This document shows, one piece after another, positions 1 through 11,040 of a stretch of DNA of 64,000 nucleotides. Under the pieces are notes generated by a model. That model had not been told where the DNA came from and ran no database searches. It saw only the letters and a list, made by a program, of their open reading frames with translations. Numbering within the stretch: position 1 is the first letter of the stretch; every line of letters begins with the position of its first letter. Source of the DNA: Rhinopithecus roxellana (taxonomy: Eukaryota; Chordata; Mammalia; Primates; Cercopithecidae); the NCBI RefSeq assembly GCF_007565055.1, contig NC_044550.1, forward strand, positions 84,630,033 to 84,694,032. Reading direction: 5' to 3'. Both the position numbers and the translations under genes were made by a program.

Positions 1-98
1 GATGCTTTCCAGCAGCCTTGGACCCTCTGGTTTTCATGTGATTAGTCATGTCACAGAAGAAACCCCATGGTGGATGATAAATGTTAAAACTCTTTACA

Positions 99-391
99 GG
101 CCGGGCGCAGTGGCTCACGACTGTAATCCCAGCACTTTGGGAGGCCCAGGTGGGCGGATCACAAGGTCAGGAGATCGAGACCATGCTGGCTAACATGGTG
201 AAACCCTATCTCTACTGAAAAAATAGGAAAAAATTTAGCCGAGTGTGGTGGTGGGCGCATCTAGTCCCAGCTACTCAGGAGGCTGAGGCAGGAGAATGGC
301 ATGAACCTGGAAGGCGGAGCTCGCAGTGAGCCGAGATCACACCTTTGCACTCCAGCCTGGGTCACAGAGCAAGACTCCACCTCAAACAAAC
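99..391 (+). mobile_element. AluY-like, full length
   Basis: A dimeric Alu with an A-rich tail, flanked by perfect 13-bp target-site duplications AAAACTCTTTACA at 86-98 and 392-404. It has the AluY-type 'GAGATCGAGACCAT' segment. Confidence 0.95.
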
Positions 392-962
392 AAAACTCTT
401 TACAAATTCATGAGCAGCTTTTTTGAGAAATGGGATATCAGTACTTCATTCTTCGTTAAATATATTCTTTCCTTTGACACATTTCTACCAAAAGCTTTTG
501 TTTTGCAAAAAAAAAAAAAAAAGTATTACCAGATCGTAAAGCATTTTAATAGCTATAGATTTGCATAATATAATAAAGGACAAATAGCTATAGCAATAGG
601 GTTCAGACCACTCTCTATGTGCTCTATGGCAGCTCTGCTCAGCCTCTACTTTCTTGTACATCTACACTCAACCTGTAATTTTCTGTGCTTCCTGTTGACC
701 CTGCTGACTGGCCTGGCAACTTTGTTCATCTTGCAGGTTACTGGCTGGGCCTCACTGAAACTAGTTGGTACACTAAAATAGCCAGCAAAATTAGCAGTAT
801 CAGCTGCTTCTCCTCTGGCCAGTAATACTGGAAGGAGTAGCTATCTCTACCTGATCGCATCTCAGAGAGCTTCATTTTATCAGCAAGTATCCTTCCTACT
901 GTTCTTAAAAATAAGTGTTGGTTACCTTGCTTCTGGAAACGTCAGAAAAGGAAAGATGGGTT
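392..962. other. Intergenic DNA, no gene seen
   Basis: AT-rich DNA with one 15-A run near 510. No recognised repeat, RNA gene or coding signal. Confidence 0.5.
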
Positions 963-1224
963 GGCTGGGTGTGGTGGCTCATGCCTGTAATCCCAGCACT
1001 TTGGGAGGCTGAAGCGAGTGGATCACCTGAGGTCAGGAGTTGGAGACCAGCCTGACTAACATGGAGAAACCCCATCTCTACTAAAAATACAAAATTAGCT
1101 GGAGTGGTGGCACATGCCTGTAATCCCAGCTACTTGGGAGGCTGAGGCAGGAGAATCATTTGAACCTTTGAGGCCGAGATCACGCCATTGCACTCTAGCC
1201 TGGGCAACAGAGTGAAACTCGAGA
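963..1224 (+). mobile_element. Alu, right arm internally shortened
   Basis: It starts GGCTGGGTGTGG and has a normal left arm. Part of the right arm after 'AGAATCATTTGAACC' is missing, and there is no clear poly-A tail. Confidence 0.9.
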
Positions 1225-1372
1225 GAAATGGGCTATCCTTGGTCATCTGTCATATTATCCACGTGTTAAAGTGAGAACTCTGTTCACTACACATGTGTCT
1301 TGCACACTATTAGATGAGACCATGGTAGGAGTTAAAAACACAGAGTGATGGTCCAGCAAACCCATCCTGGCC

Positions 1373-1662
1373 TTTTTTTTTGAGACAGAGTCTTGCTCTG
1401 TCGCCCAGGCTGGAGTGCAGTGGTGCAATCTCAGCTCACTGCAACCTCTGCCTCCTGGATTCAAGCGATTCTCCTGCCTCAGCCTCCCAAGTAGTTGGGA
1501 TTACAGGCACCCACCACCATGCCTGGCTATTTTTCTATTTTTAATAGAGATGGGGTTTTGCCATATTGACTAGGCTGGTCTTGAACTCCTGATCTCAGGT
1601 AATCCCCCCACCTTGGCCTCCCAAAGTGCTGGGATTACAGGCGTGAGCCACCACGCCCGGCC
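1373..1662 (-). mobile_element. AluS-like
   Basis: Reverse-oriented Alu from a short T-run (1373) to the head sequence 'CGCCCGGCC' (1662). Confidence 0.93.
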
Positions 1663-1723
1663 TCTTTTTAAAAGCTTCCATGCATTATTTGTAGTAGAAC
1701 CCCATTTAAAAATGAGAAATCCA

Positions 1724-1895
1724 GGCCAGGTGTGGTGGCTCATGCCTGTAATCTCACCACTTTGGGAGGTTGAGGCAGGAAGATCACTTGGACCCAGGAG
1801 TTCAAGGCTGCAGTGAACTATGATTATGCCATGATACCCCCAGCCTGGGCAACAGAGGGAGACCTTGTCTCTTAAAACAAACAAACAAACAAACA
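1724..1895 (+). mobile_element. FLAM-like single-arm Alu
   Basis: A single Alu monomer that runs from 'GGCCAGGTGTGG' directly to 'CAGCCTGGGCAACAGAGGGAGACC' type tail sequence and then a (CAAA)n tail. The next Alu begins at its end. Confidence 0.85.
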
Positions 1896-1896
1896 A

Positions 1897-2021
1897 GGCC
1901 TGGCATGATGGCTCATGCCTGTAATTCCAGCACTTTGGGAGGCAGAGGTGGGTGGATCACGAGGTCAGGAGATCGAGACCAGCCTGGCTAACATGATGAA
2001 ACCCAGTCTCTACTAAAAATA

Positions 2022-2053
<32 letters not shown>

Positions 2054-2217
2054 GGACGTGGTGGCAGGCGCCTGCAGTCCCAGCTACTTGGGAGGCTGAG
2101 GCAGGAGAATGGTGTGAACCCGGGAGGCAGTGCTTGCAGTGAGCTGAGATCGTGCCACTGCACTCCAGCCTGGGCGACAGAGCGAGACTGTGTCTCAGAA
2201 ACAAAACAAAACAAACA
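1897..2217 (+). mobile_element. AluY/S with expanded middle A-run
   Basis: A full-length Alu directly abutting the tail of the FLAM-like copy. The middle A-rich linker has grown to about 29 A (2023-2052). The tail is AAAC-rich. Confidence 0.92.
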
Positions 2218-3149
2218 GAGACACAAAATCCAGGGGAAACAGGCCAAACGAAGGGCGTGCCAGGACAATAGGTATAAAGCAGATCAGTTCCAAACAAAGG
2301 AGGATTTAAGGCCATGCTAGTTAGAACTAAATAATCTAAGATGATAACTTAATGACTTGTTTCTCTAGTGTGTGCCATGAACCACCAGGTTCCCCTTTTA
2401 GAATGTAAATGGGAGTGTTCTGTTTTCTGCTCAATCTCAGCCAGATAATCAATTCTAAACACCCCATGACTTCCCTGAAGGTCTTTTTCCTTCTACTACC
2501 AATCTAGGAGTCTACTAATCTATAGTTGTAAGGAAGAAACACTGATTCTGTCAACTTAAGCAAAAAGGTATTTTATTTGAAGCATATGGAGGTGTTAAGG
2601 AAGCCTTGAAGAACTAGCTTTGGAAGAAGCCTGGTAGCCTGCCCGGCAGCAGGTTTGTTTCAACACTCTTGGCTGGAAAAGATGAACTCTGTCTTTTTCT
2701 TCACTGTCTGTTTCTTCTGTCAGTGCTTTACTACATTCAAAAGTCAAAGTCCTGAGAAAGTCTGGTGGGCCAAGCTTAGGTCATGTGCCCAGCCCTTGGC
2801 TGTGGCAGGTCTGAGAGGAAAGATTTATAGAAGGAACTCTAGGGATCTCTCTGGTTTCCCTAGCATGAGGCAGGCATAGGAATTTTACCAAGACTACATG
2901 CTATGTGGGAAAATGATTACCCTTGTGGAAATCATGGTAATGTTGGGAAGTGGGAATGAATGCTGGGCATTCCAAAATGCTAGTGTCCATTATTTAGAGT
3001 AAAAACGATCATTTTAATGGCATCAAAGCACATAAACCCAGGATTCCTATTGAGTTAATATATGCTGATTTATTTTACTATTTTCTAATCATTAAGTGGC
3101 TGCTGCATTCCTTTTTTCTTTCCTGCAACAAATAGCCTTAGGCATATAC
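2218..3149. other. Intergenic DNA, no gene seen
   Basis: Single-copy looking DNA. The longest open frames here have no recognisable protein features. Confidence 0.5.
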
Positions 3150-3451
3150 TTTTTTTTTTTTTTTTTTTTTTGAGATGGAGTCTTGCTCTGTTGCCCAGAT
3201 TGGAGTACAGTGGCACGATCTCAGGTCACTGCAACCTCTGCCTCCTGGGTTCAAGCAATTCTCCTGCCTCAGCTGCCCAAATAGCTGGGATTACAGGCAT
3301 CCACTACCACATCCAGCTAATTTTTGTATTTTTAGTAGAGATGGGTTTGCACCATGTTGGTCAGGCTGGTCTCAAACTCCTGACCTCGTGATCCTCCCAC
3401 CTGTGCCTCCCAAAGCGCTGGGATTAGAGGTGTGAGCTACCACGCCCGGCC
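3150..3451 (-). mobile_element. AluS-like
   Basis: Reverse-oriented full-length Alu with a 22-T run at its 3' end. 'GCATATAC' occurs just before it (3142-3149) and again after the neighbouring fragment (3541-3548), which suggests that the two together lie between one pair of target-site duplications. Confidence 0.92.
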
Positions 3452-3537
3452 TTTTTTCTTTTTTTGAGATGGAGTTATCTGCCCGCCTTGGCCTCCCAAA
3501 GTGCTGGGATTATAGGCATGAGCCACTGTGCCCGGCC
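3452..3537 (-). mobile_element. Internally deleted Alu fragment
   Basis: It has a T-run and 'GAGATGGAG' (3' end of an Alu) joined directly to the last 70 bp ('GCCTCCCAAAGTGCTGGG' to 'CCCGGCC'), with the middle about 200 bp missing. Confidence 0.8.
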
Positions 3538-3566
3538 AAGCATATACATTTAAAAAATTATTTTCT

Positions 3567-4166
3567 GCTGGGTGTGGTAGCTCATGTCTGTAATCCCAGC
3601 ACTTTGGGAGGCCAAGGCAGGGGAATCACTTGAGGCCAGGAGTTTGAGACCAGCCTTGTCAACATGGTGAAACTTTGTCTCTATTAAGAATTAAAGGCCG
3701 GGCGCGGTGGCTCAAGCCTGTAATCCCAGCACTTTGGGAGGCCGAGGCGGGCGGATCACAAGGTCAGGAGGTCGAGACCATCCTGGCTAACACAGTGAAA
3801 CCCCGTCTCCACTTAAAAAATACAAAAAATTAGCCGGGCGAGATGGCGGCGCCTGTAGTCCCAGCTACTCGGGAGGCTGAGGCAGGAGAATGGCGTGGAA
3901 CCGGGAGGCGGAGCTTGCAGTGAGCTGAGATCCGGCCGCTGCACTCCAGCCTGGGCGACAGAGCGAGACTCCGTCTCAAAAAAAAAAAAAAAGAAAGAAT
4001 TAAAAAATTAGCCGTGTGTGGTGGCACATACCTGTAATCCCAGCTACTCAGGAGGCTGAGGCAGGAGAATTGCTTGAACCCGGGAGGCAGAGGTTGTAGT
4101 GAGTCCAGATCGTGTCACTGCACTCCAACCTGGGCAACAGGGCGAGACTCTGTCTCATAACAAAAA
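3567..4166 (+). mobile_element. Older AluS/J split by a younger Alu
   Basis: The left part is 3567-3695 and the right part 4005-4166. The break falls in the middle A-rich linker, where the AluYR-like element 3696-3994 inserted. Confidence 0.92.
3696..3994 (+). mobile_element. AluYR-like element nested in an older Alu
   Basis: Close to consensus and CpG-rich, so young. It has 'GGCTCAAGCCTG' and 'GAGATCCGGCC', changes typical of Old World monkey AluYR copies. It has perfect 10-bp target-site duplications AAGAATTAAA at 3686-3695 and 3995-4004. Confidence 0.92.
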
Positions 4167-4834
4167 CCTTTTTTTAGGGTAAATGCTCAGGTCTGAAATT
4201 ACTGGGTCAAAGGATAAGTACACACATTTTTATATTTTTTCACTTTCTATTTTACTGAGGTGCCTCTAATAGTGGCAGGCTGAATTTCCAGTGGCTGGAT
4301 ATTTGCCTGGTTGAAAGTCACCTTGTGGAAACCTTTCTCTGGGTCATAGAAGGGACGTTTGGAGTGCTGTGAAAAACATTCTCTTTAGAGCTCTTCTCTT
4401 TCCCTCCATCATTAAAAAAATGTCAGTTGATACCTGAATAAAACAAACTGCAAGTTTCCTGCTTTGGTCAGTTGATCCACATGTCATAGGAAGGAGGGCA
4501 GCATTTGCCTGAGAGATCTATGGGCAGTGCGGAACGCCTGCTGCTATATGCAGTGTGTGCTCATATATTACTGTATGTGATCTACCCAGCTCCCTCCTTT
4601 CCATGCCAAGTCTCTCCAAAAGCTGGGGATGGAAGAAGCAATGATTGCACTAACAGGAGACTCCACCTGGGGCAGGTAGTGGTTGTGTGCCTTGACCCAC
4701 ATCTCCTTGAGCCAGGTTCTTCTACCTCCACCCTGAAAAGATAAGAGTCCTAAGTTTCTTCAGAGGATATTAATTTATTTTCTCCCTCCCTCCCTGCCCT
4801 ACTTCCCTTCCTTCCTCCTTTCCTTCCTTCCTTC
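4167..4834. other. Intergenic DNA ending in a CT-rich simple tract
   Basis: No gene seen. Positions 4781-4834 are almost pure pyrimidine (CTCC and CCTT motifs) running into the tail of the next Alu. Confidence 0.55.
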
Positions 4835-5118
4835 TTGAGACAGAGTCTCACTCTGTCTCCCAGGCTGGAGTGCCTTGGCATGATCTCGGCTCATTGCAAC
4901 TTCCACCTCCCAGGTTCAAGTGATTCTCCTGCCTCAGCCTACAGTGTAGCTGGGATTACAGGCCTGTGCCACCACAGGTGTCTAATTTTAAAAATTTTTA
5001 GTAGAGGCGGGGTTTCACCATGTTGGCCAGGCTGGTCTCGAACTCCTGACCCCAAGTGATCCACCCGCCTCGGCCTCACAAAGTGTTGGGATTACAGGCG
5101 TGAGCCACCGCACCCAGC
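4835..5118 (-). mobile_element. AluS-like
   Basis: Reverse-oriented Alu. The T-tail is replaced by CCTT repeats. Possible target-site duplications are at 4733-4748 and 5118-5133 (14 of 16 bases match), which would place about 86 bp of extra sequence inside the inserted unit. Confidence 0.9.
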
Positions 5119-5589
5119 TGAGAAGATAAGAATTTCAATGTGGGAGGACTGAAGAATCTCCCCCACATACCCATCCTCCCTCTTCCCCATCCCAGTTTCA
5201 GTAGCAACGTCCACTTCCCAGCCAGGTTGTCATGCTGGCTGGAGGAAGCAGCAGTGTGCTTTGTTTTAGAATTATCCTCTTGTCAGCTTATTCTGCATGG
5301 CTAGAGTATACCAGATTGTAAACGCTTGAGATGAGGGACTATTTCGCCTTAGCACTTGCTTACCACAGTGCTTTCCCCACCCCATGTACTCAATCAGTAT
5401 TTGCTGACCAAATATCCCTAGTTAAATGTACTAGTTCTAAAACTTCCTTGAGGTCCTAAACTCTTCCAAGCTTTGATGCCCAGAAGTACTGGAAAAGGTG
5501 AGCTCTCCTGAGAAACAAGCAGGGAAGCCCGAAGCCCACGCTCAGTGTTCTCGAGGATAGAAGCAGGGTTGGTGCTCAGCAGGTAGGAT

Positions 5590-6022
5590 GGGCCCTCACT
5601 CCCTCTTCAGCCTCATCTCAGCCCATAGTGCTCCCGCCACATGGCCGCAGTTTCAGTTACTTGTACTGGTTCTTCCACAAAGCCTCCTCTGGGAACGCTT
5701 CTTCCCTCTGCACATCACATTCACTTCACCTCCGTCCATTCACTCCCAGTGCTTCAGGTCTCAGCTCAGTTGTCACATCCTCACTGACATCTCAGAATAG
5801 TCCAAAGGCCCCTGAAAGGGGCTTGTTCCTAGTGCTCACCAGAGATTTCACTTGACATTTATATTCGCAATGATTTGATAAATTTTCTTTCACTCTGGAG
5901 GATATTAGTCCATGAGATCACGAATCATGCTAGGTTTTTGTTTGTTTGTTTATGCTATTGCTGTCCCAGTTCTAGCATAGCACCTGGCACATAATGGGTG
6001 CTCAGTAAATGCTGGAGAGACA
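5590..6022 (+). mobile_element. L2 3' region
   Basis: A diverged L2 tract ending in the typical 'CACCTGGCACATAATGGG' then 'GTGCTCAGTAAATGCTGGA' end. Confidence 0.7.
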
Positions 6023-6035
6023 AAGTAGTAGTTTC

Positions 6036-6327
6036 TTTTTTTTTTGAGATGGAGTCTTGTTCTGTCGTCCAGTCTGGAGTATAGTGGCCACAATCTCGGT
6101 TCACTGCAACCTCTGCCTCCCAGGTTCAAGCAATTCTCCTACCTCAGCTGCCCAAATAGCTGGGATTACAGGCGTCCACTACCACATCCAGCTAATTTTT
6201 GTATTTTTAGTAGAGTTGGGGTTTTACTATATTGGCCAGGCTGGTCTCGAACTCCTGACCTCGTGATCCACCCGCCTCAGCCTCCCAAAGTGCTGGGATT
6301 ACAGGCGAGAGCCACCACACCCAGCAC
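6036..6327 (-). mobile_element. AluS-like
   Basis: Reverse-oriented full-length Alu with perfect 13-bp target-site duplications AAGTAGTAGTTTC at 6023-6035 and 6328-6340. It inserted at the end of the L2 tract. Confidence 0.94.
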
Positions 6328-6605
6328 AAGTAGTAGTTTCTGCACACCACACTACACGGGTGCACCCACTGCAATCCTGGAATATACAGAGATCCTGGGG
6401 TGACTCTCAGTAGAGCATACCCAGCTTAGTGTTCACAGCATAGCCTTTCTCAAATTTCATTACTCAGATTGCTAGTCACAAACTCTCAATAGGGGTGGTG
6501 TGAAGAAAAAGGTTCTTTTAAAAATATAGGTGTAATTAAAATGTCAAACACATTTGGACCATTATTATTATTCTGTGAGACAATATGTCTTTAAGGAAAG
6601 GGTAT

Positions 6606-6907
6606 GGCTGGGCGCAGTGACTCACGCCTGTATTCCCAGCACTTTGGGAGGCAGAGGTGGGTGAATCACCTGAGGTCAGGAGTTCAAGACCAGTCTGGCC
6701 AACATAGTGAAACCCTCTCTCTACTAAAAATACAAAAATTAGGCGGGCATGATGGTGCATGCCTGTAATCCCAGCTACTTGGGAGGCTGAGGCAGAAAAA
6801 TCACTTGAACCTGGGAGGGAGGCAGAGGTTGCAGTGAGCTGAGATAGCACCATGGCACTCCAGCCTGGGTGACAGAGGGAGATTCCATTTCAAAAAAAAA
6901 AAAAAAA
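6606..6907 (+). mobile_element. AluS-like
   Basis: Full-length Alu with a poly-A tail at 6892-6907 and short target-site repeats AAGGAAAGG on both sides. Confidence 0.93.
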
Positions 6908-6949
6908 GGAAAGGTTATTATAGGAAGAGGAGTGACATACAGGGGAAGA

Positions 6950-7080
6950 TGCAAGAATCCTTTACTCCTCCTTCATTATGCGTTTTTAAGCGTGCAGTTC
7001 GGTGGCATTAAGTATATTCACATTGTTGTGTAAGCATCACCATTATACTTTTATAGGTTACTAGTTCACAAACTCGTTGT
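6950..7080 (-). mobile_element. L1M 3' fragment
   Basis: Contains 'GTGCAGTTCGGTGGCATTAA' followed by 'CACATTGTTGTGTAAGCATC', the antisense of the old L1M ORF2-end / 3' UTR region. Confidence 0.65.
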
Positions 7081-7730
7081 GTAGTGTCCTCATACCTTGT
7101 TGGATCAGCCTGCCCCATGCTCAAAGGCGACCCTTAATGGCCCAAGCTACTTGGCATTACCCCCTTCTTGGGTTCAGTGATAAATTGAGTGGCAGGCCTC
7201 TAGGTCCAAGTGACTCAGGGAATAGCAGTCTCCTGAAATGCTTTGATTCCCAGATTAAGTAGTTGTGATAAGGGAGCAACTTTCTAGCTCAGGAAGGGGT
7301 ATTGTCTTACCTATAGGTGAGCCTGGAAATGTTGATGCTATTTGGTTCTCATGAAGGAAGCTTTCTGGAGGCTGAAGTCAATTCCCAGAAGGCAGGCAGA
7401 GCCAAGAGAATCACAGAGAAATGGAGCTGGAGTGCTGAGAACTGCTTCAGAAGTTTCAACTGCCTCTCTGTGGAGGTTTTCAGTGACATGTTTCAATAAT
7501 TTATTAAGTTATTTTGGCATTTTTGTTTCTTTTTGTGTTTTGTTTTTAATACTTGTGAGAGAAAGCAGCTTTACACAGTCTGCAAGAGACTCAAAGATTT
7601 ATTTTAAATTTCTTCTAATTACATAATTTAGTTTTCTGCATAGCTGTAATTTATATATCTCACTCACAAAGGTGTCTGCCTGCGGCAGAGACTGCTAGGT
7701 TCCTGCTCAGAATCTACTATCCCTTTTCTC
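7081..7730. other. Intergenic DNA, no gene seen
   Basis: AT-rich. Overlapping short open frames at 7317-7626 show no family features. Confidence 0.45.
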
Positions 7731-7739
7731 TTTGTAGGA

Positions 7740-8085
7740 AAATTCAGATTTCACTTATGTACCTGGGGAAAAGATCACATTTTTCATCTTCCCTTGCAGG
7801 GAGGTGTGGCCATTTGGTTAAGGTCTGGTCAATGAGATAAAAAATAAAATGTTGTGTGAGATGCACAGGAATACTGAGAAAAGAAGCTGATTCAGTGGAG
7901 ACAGGGGCTCTTCTATCCTTTCCCTTCTTTCCTCCCCGAAGGACCTCCAGGAGCCATCTTGTACCATGAGGTGACATTGAGGATGGAAGCCAGTGCTTCC
8001 TTGGGGACTCTGGAATCATGGACTTCTTTTTATGAGAGAGAGGGAAATATAAAGCCCTTATGGTTTAAAAACCAGTGATTTTGGA
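7740..8085. repeat. Unassigned ancient interspersed repeat
   Basis: The segment with 'GGTGTGGCCATTTGGTTAAG' and 'TCTGGTCAATGAGA' resembles a recurrent old mammalian repeat, and 17925-18160 looks like a second, very diverged copy ('TCTGGCCAATGAAACATGAC'). I cannot name the family. Confidence 0.4.
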
Positions 8086-8379
8086 TTTTCTGTTATAATG
8101 TGTCTGAACCTAATTCTGACTCACAACTTGAAACATATCCAAGGATTTGGTAGACCCATATTTAACTTTATAGGTAGCTACTTTGTGAGTCATCACAACA
8201 ACACAAAAACTACAGTATCATATGCAGCGGAACCTACATCAAGGGTTTCCTGTATGTTAACCTCTATGTCATGTAGACTGAAACGTGACCAGCTTGCATT
8301 GATTCAAATCCCTAACTAACCGTTACAAGCACCGAGTAAAGCATAAAAATGCCATTTGGGTGTTAGTGCCTACGTGACT

Positions 8380-9331
8380 TACGTACTTGAATGTCTCCCA
8401 GGCATCTCAAACTTCATGAGTTTACACAGAAACACATCCTTCCATCCCAGTCATCACCAACACTGCCATCTTATCCTTTCAGTAAGTGGCATATCCATCC
8501 ACCTAACTTGCCATGCCACAAGCCTGGGGGCCGCCGCCGACCCCTTCTTCCTCATTTCCAGTATCCAGGCTATTGTCAAGTCCCAGAATCTCCTTCTAAA
8601 ATATACTTCATTTCTGTCTATTTCTTGCTGTCTCCTTGGAGGGTCGCCTTGGAGGGTTGAGCTATTCCATTTCTTGCCTAGACAACTCCATCCACCTTCT
8701 GTCTGGATTTCCATTCTCCACATAGCAAGGAGAGAAAACACAATCCAGATTATTTTACCACATGCATAAAACTCTTCAAAGACTCCCTACAGCGTTGGGG
8801 TACAGTCTCAAATCCTAAATAAGACTTAGAGGCTCTGCACCATCTGACCCCTGCCTATCCTCCACCACCTGGCATTGTTGTGAGCCAGTCTCTCTCACTG
8901 GGCTTCAGCCACCTGACCTGTTCATCTCTTGAATGTGCCATCTCAGGGGCCTGCACAGGCTGGTCCCATGTCTGTACTATGTTCCTATCCCTATTTAACA
9001 GTTAACTCCTACTGATATTCCTGGTCACTGATTATCATTTTCATATCATTTCCTCAATGAGGCCTTCCTCGACCCATCCCAAATCTCTATCAGGTCTTCC
9101 AATTATAACATCTCTTTATAACTTTATAAAGCACTGAGTAGAAGTGCAGTTATCACCTCACATACGTACACCCAGTGTTAAAGAGCTAGTGAATATGTAT
9201 CTTAATTCATTACCGAATAGGTCCACAATAATAACCATGAGTGGAGGGGCCTGATTAATTTTGTTTTATTCGGCTATGCCTATGCAGTGTCTTGTAAGTG
9301 ATCAGTAAATGTGGAATGAGTAAGTATAACT
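8380..9331 (+). mobile_element. L2 3' half
   Basis: A long diverged L2: 'CACCATCTGACCCCTGCCTA', 'GAGGCCTTCCTCGACC' and the end 'GATCAGTAAATGTGGAATGA' fall in L2 order. The last 182 bp form the left arm of the inverted repeat described separately, so that arm is probably the original copy. Confidence 0.7.
9150..9331 (+). repeat. Left arm of a 182-bp inverted repeat
   Basis: Base for base, position p pairs with 19331 minus p in the right arm (10000-10181). There are about 9 mismatches and no gaps, so about 95% identity. Outside both ends similarity stops at once. It lies in the 3' end of an L2. Confidence 0.95.
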
Positions 9332-9344
9332 TATTCACTTACTT

Positions 9345-9394
9345 CATGGCGCTTTAATTTCATTTTAACTGCATGGCGCTTTATTTTCAATTGG
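9345..9394 (+). repeat. Short tandem duplication, about 27-bp unit
   Basis: 'CATGGCGCTTTAATTTCA' (from 9345) is repeated as 'CATGGCGCTTTATTTTCA' from 9372, immediately outside the left inverted-repeat arm. Confidence 0.8.
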
Positions 9395-9779
9395 ATATAT
9401 ATGTGTGTGATTTTTCTTTTTCTTTTTTTTCTAGGATGAGGTCAGTCTCCTCCCAGAGACCAAAAGCACAGTGAGGAAAGACACTGTTTTGTGTTCTACT
9501 GCATCACGATCACCTAATATGGTGCCTAATACATAAAAATGATCAGTAAATATTTGTGGGAATAATCGATTAAGATGAAACCTGGTAACTCAGCAGCATC
9601 TGCTTTTGTGGCCACTTTTCTTGAGTTCTGTCTTACATGGTTTAAAACTATGATTTAAGGGCTCTCCTGCTCCACAAGTCTTTCCCACATTGATGGAAGG
9701 TAATCTGTCTGCTCCTTGCTCTTATCCCTCTCTTCAGCCCATCCTCCACTCCTCCTTCTTCCTTGAGTTTCATCACTAT

Positions 9780-9982
9780 CATAATTTTCAACTGGCACTT
9801 TACAAACACAATTTAATTAAATCTTCTCAAGCAACCTGCAGCTGCAATGTCATCATCTCCGTTTCACTGATGGTAAGTCTGAAGTTTACAGAAAATTACC
9901 TTTGCTAAGGTTGCACAACTGTTAAGCAGTAAAGCTGGAGCTGGACCTCCTAAATATCTATCTTTCCACTGTCCACTGTACA
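9780..9982 (+). mobile_element. MIR
   Basis: A diverged MIR in sense orientation with the core order of 'CATCATCTCCGTTTCACTGA', 'GTTGCACAACTGTTAAGCAG' and 'AAAGCTGGAGCTGGA'. Confidence 0.7.
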
Positions 9983-9999
9983 GAGATTTCTCTTCACTT

Positions 10000-10181
10000 A
10001 GTTATACTTATTCATTCCACATTTACTGATCACTTACCAGACACTGCATAGGCATAGCTGAATAAAACAAAATTAATCAAGCACCTCCACTCATGGTTAT
10101 AATTGTGGACCTATTCGGTAATGAATTAAGATTCATATTCACTAGCTCTTTAACACTGGGTGTATGTGTGTGAGGTGATAA
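10000..10181 (-). repeat. Right arm of the 182-bp inverted repeat
   Basis: The reverse complement of 9150-9331 with about 9 substitutions. It starts 18 bp after a MIR and is not in an L2 context of its own, so it is probably the inverted copy. Confidence 0.95.
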
Positions 10182-10334
10182 GTAATATTTTTTATGATGT
10201 TTTGACATTGTTTTAAACAACTTTTTTTTTTCTCCAAACATCTAAAGAACTAAAGAATCTAAAGAATAAGCCAGAGTTTTTACGGCTTGGAATCTACTGT
10301 GTTAAAGGAGGAGAAGCAGTTCTAGAGTAGTTCA

Positions 10335-11040
10335 TCTTAAAAAATATTTTCTTGAGATATATTTCACAGACCAAAAGAAATTCACCCATTTAACATGTAC
10401 AATTAAGTGATTTTGAGTATATTCAGAGTTGTGCAACCATTACCAAAATTTAAATTTAAATTGTTTTCGGCCAGACTTGGTGGCTCACTCCTATAACTCC
10501 AGCAACGTGGGAGACCAAAGTGGGAGCATCATTTGAACTCAGGAGTTGAAAAGCCTGGGCAACATAGTGAGACCCTATCTCTATAAAAAATAAAAATATT
10601 AATAATTTTCATCACCCTGAAAATAAGCTCCTGACTACATGTACCCTCCACTCTATCCCCCAGTCTCTAGCAACCACTAATCTTTCTGCCTCTATAGATT
10701 TACATGTTTTGGACATTATATATAAATGGATAGTATTATATATGGCCTTTTGCAGCTGGGTTCTTTTACTTAGCATAATGTTTTCACCGTTCATTGTGCA
10801 GTAGCACATGTCAGTACTTCATTCCTTTTTATTGTAGATTAATATTTCATTTTGTGAACATAAATATTTTGTGCATGCATTACACAGCTGATGAAGGACA
10901 TTTTGGTTGATTCTACGTTTTGGCTATTATGAATAATGCTGCTATGAACATTTGTGCGTAAATATTTGCGTGGACATATATTTTCATTTCTTGGGTATGT
11001 AAGAGTGGACTTGCTGGGTCACATGGTAACCTCTATGTTG
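10335..11040 (-). mobile_element. L1M 3' end, interrupted by an Alu monomer
   Basis: Antisense L1M: 'CACCCATTTAACATGTACAA', 'TTACTTAGCATAATGTTTTC', 'GGCTATTATGAATAATGCTG' and 'TTGCTGGGTCACATGGTAAC' occur in the L1 order. An Alu monomer sits at 10469-10597. Confidence 0.8.
10469..10597 (+). mobile_element. Diverged FLAM/AluJ left monomer
   Basis: A single monomer from 'GGCCAGACTTGGTGGCTC' to 'GAGACCCTATCTCTA', heavily diverged, inside the L1M tract. Confidence 0.8.

Noticed and set aside
6044..6403. 119-codon frame with 'SPRLECSGTISAHCNL'-type protein
   Set aside because: This and dozens of similar frames are translations of antisense Alu; such peptides recur at every Alu and are not genes.
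8356..8769. 137-codon frame upstream of ARHGAP10
   Set aside because: It lies in a diverged L2 3' region, reads on the strand of the non-coding end, and resembles no protein I know.
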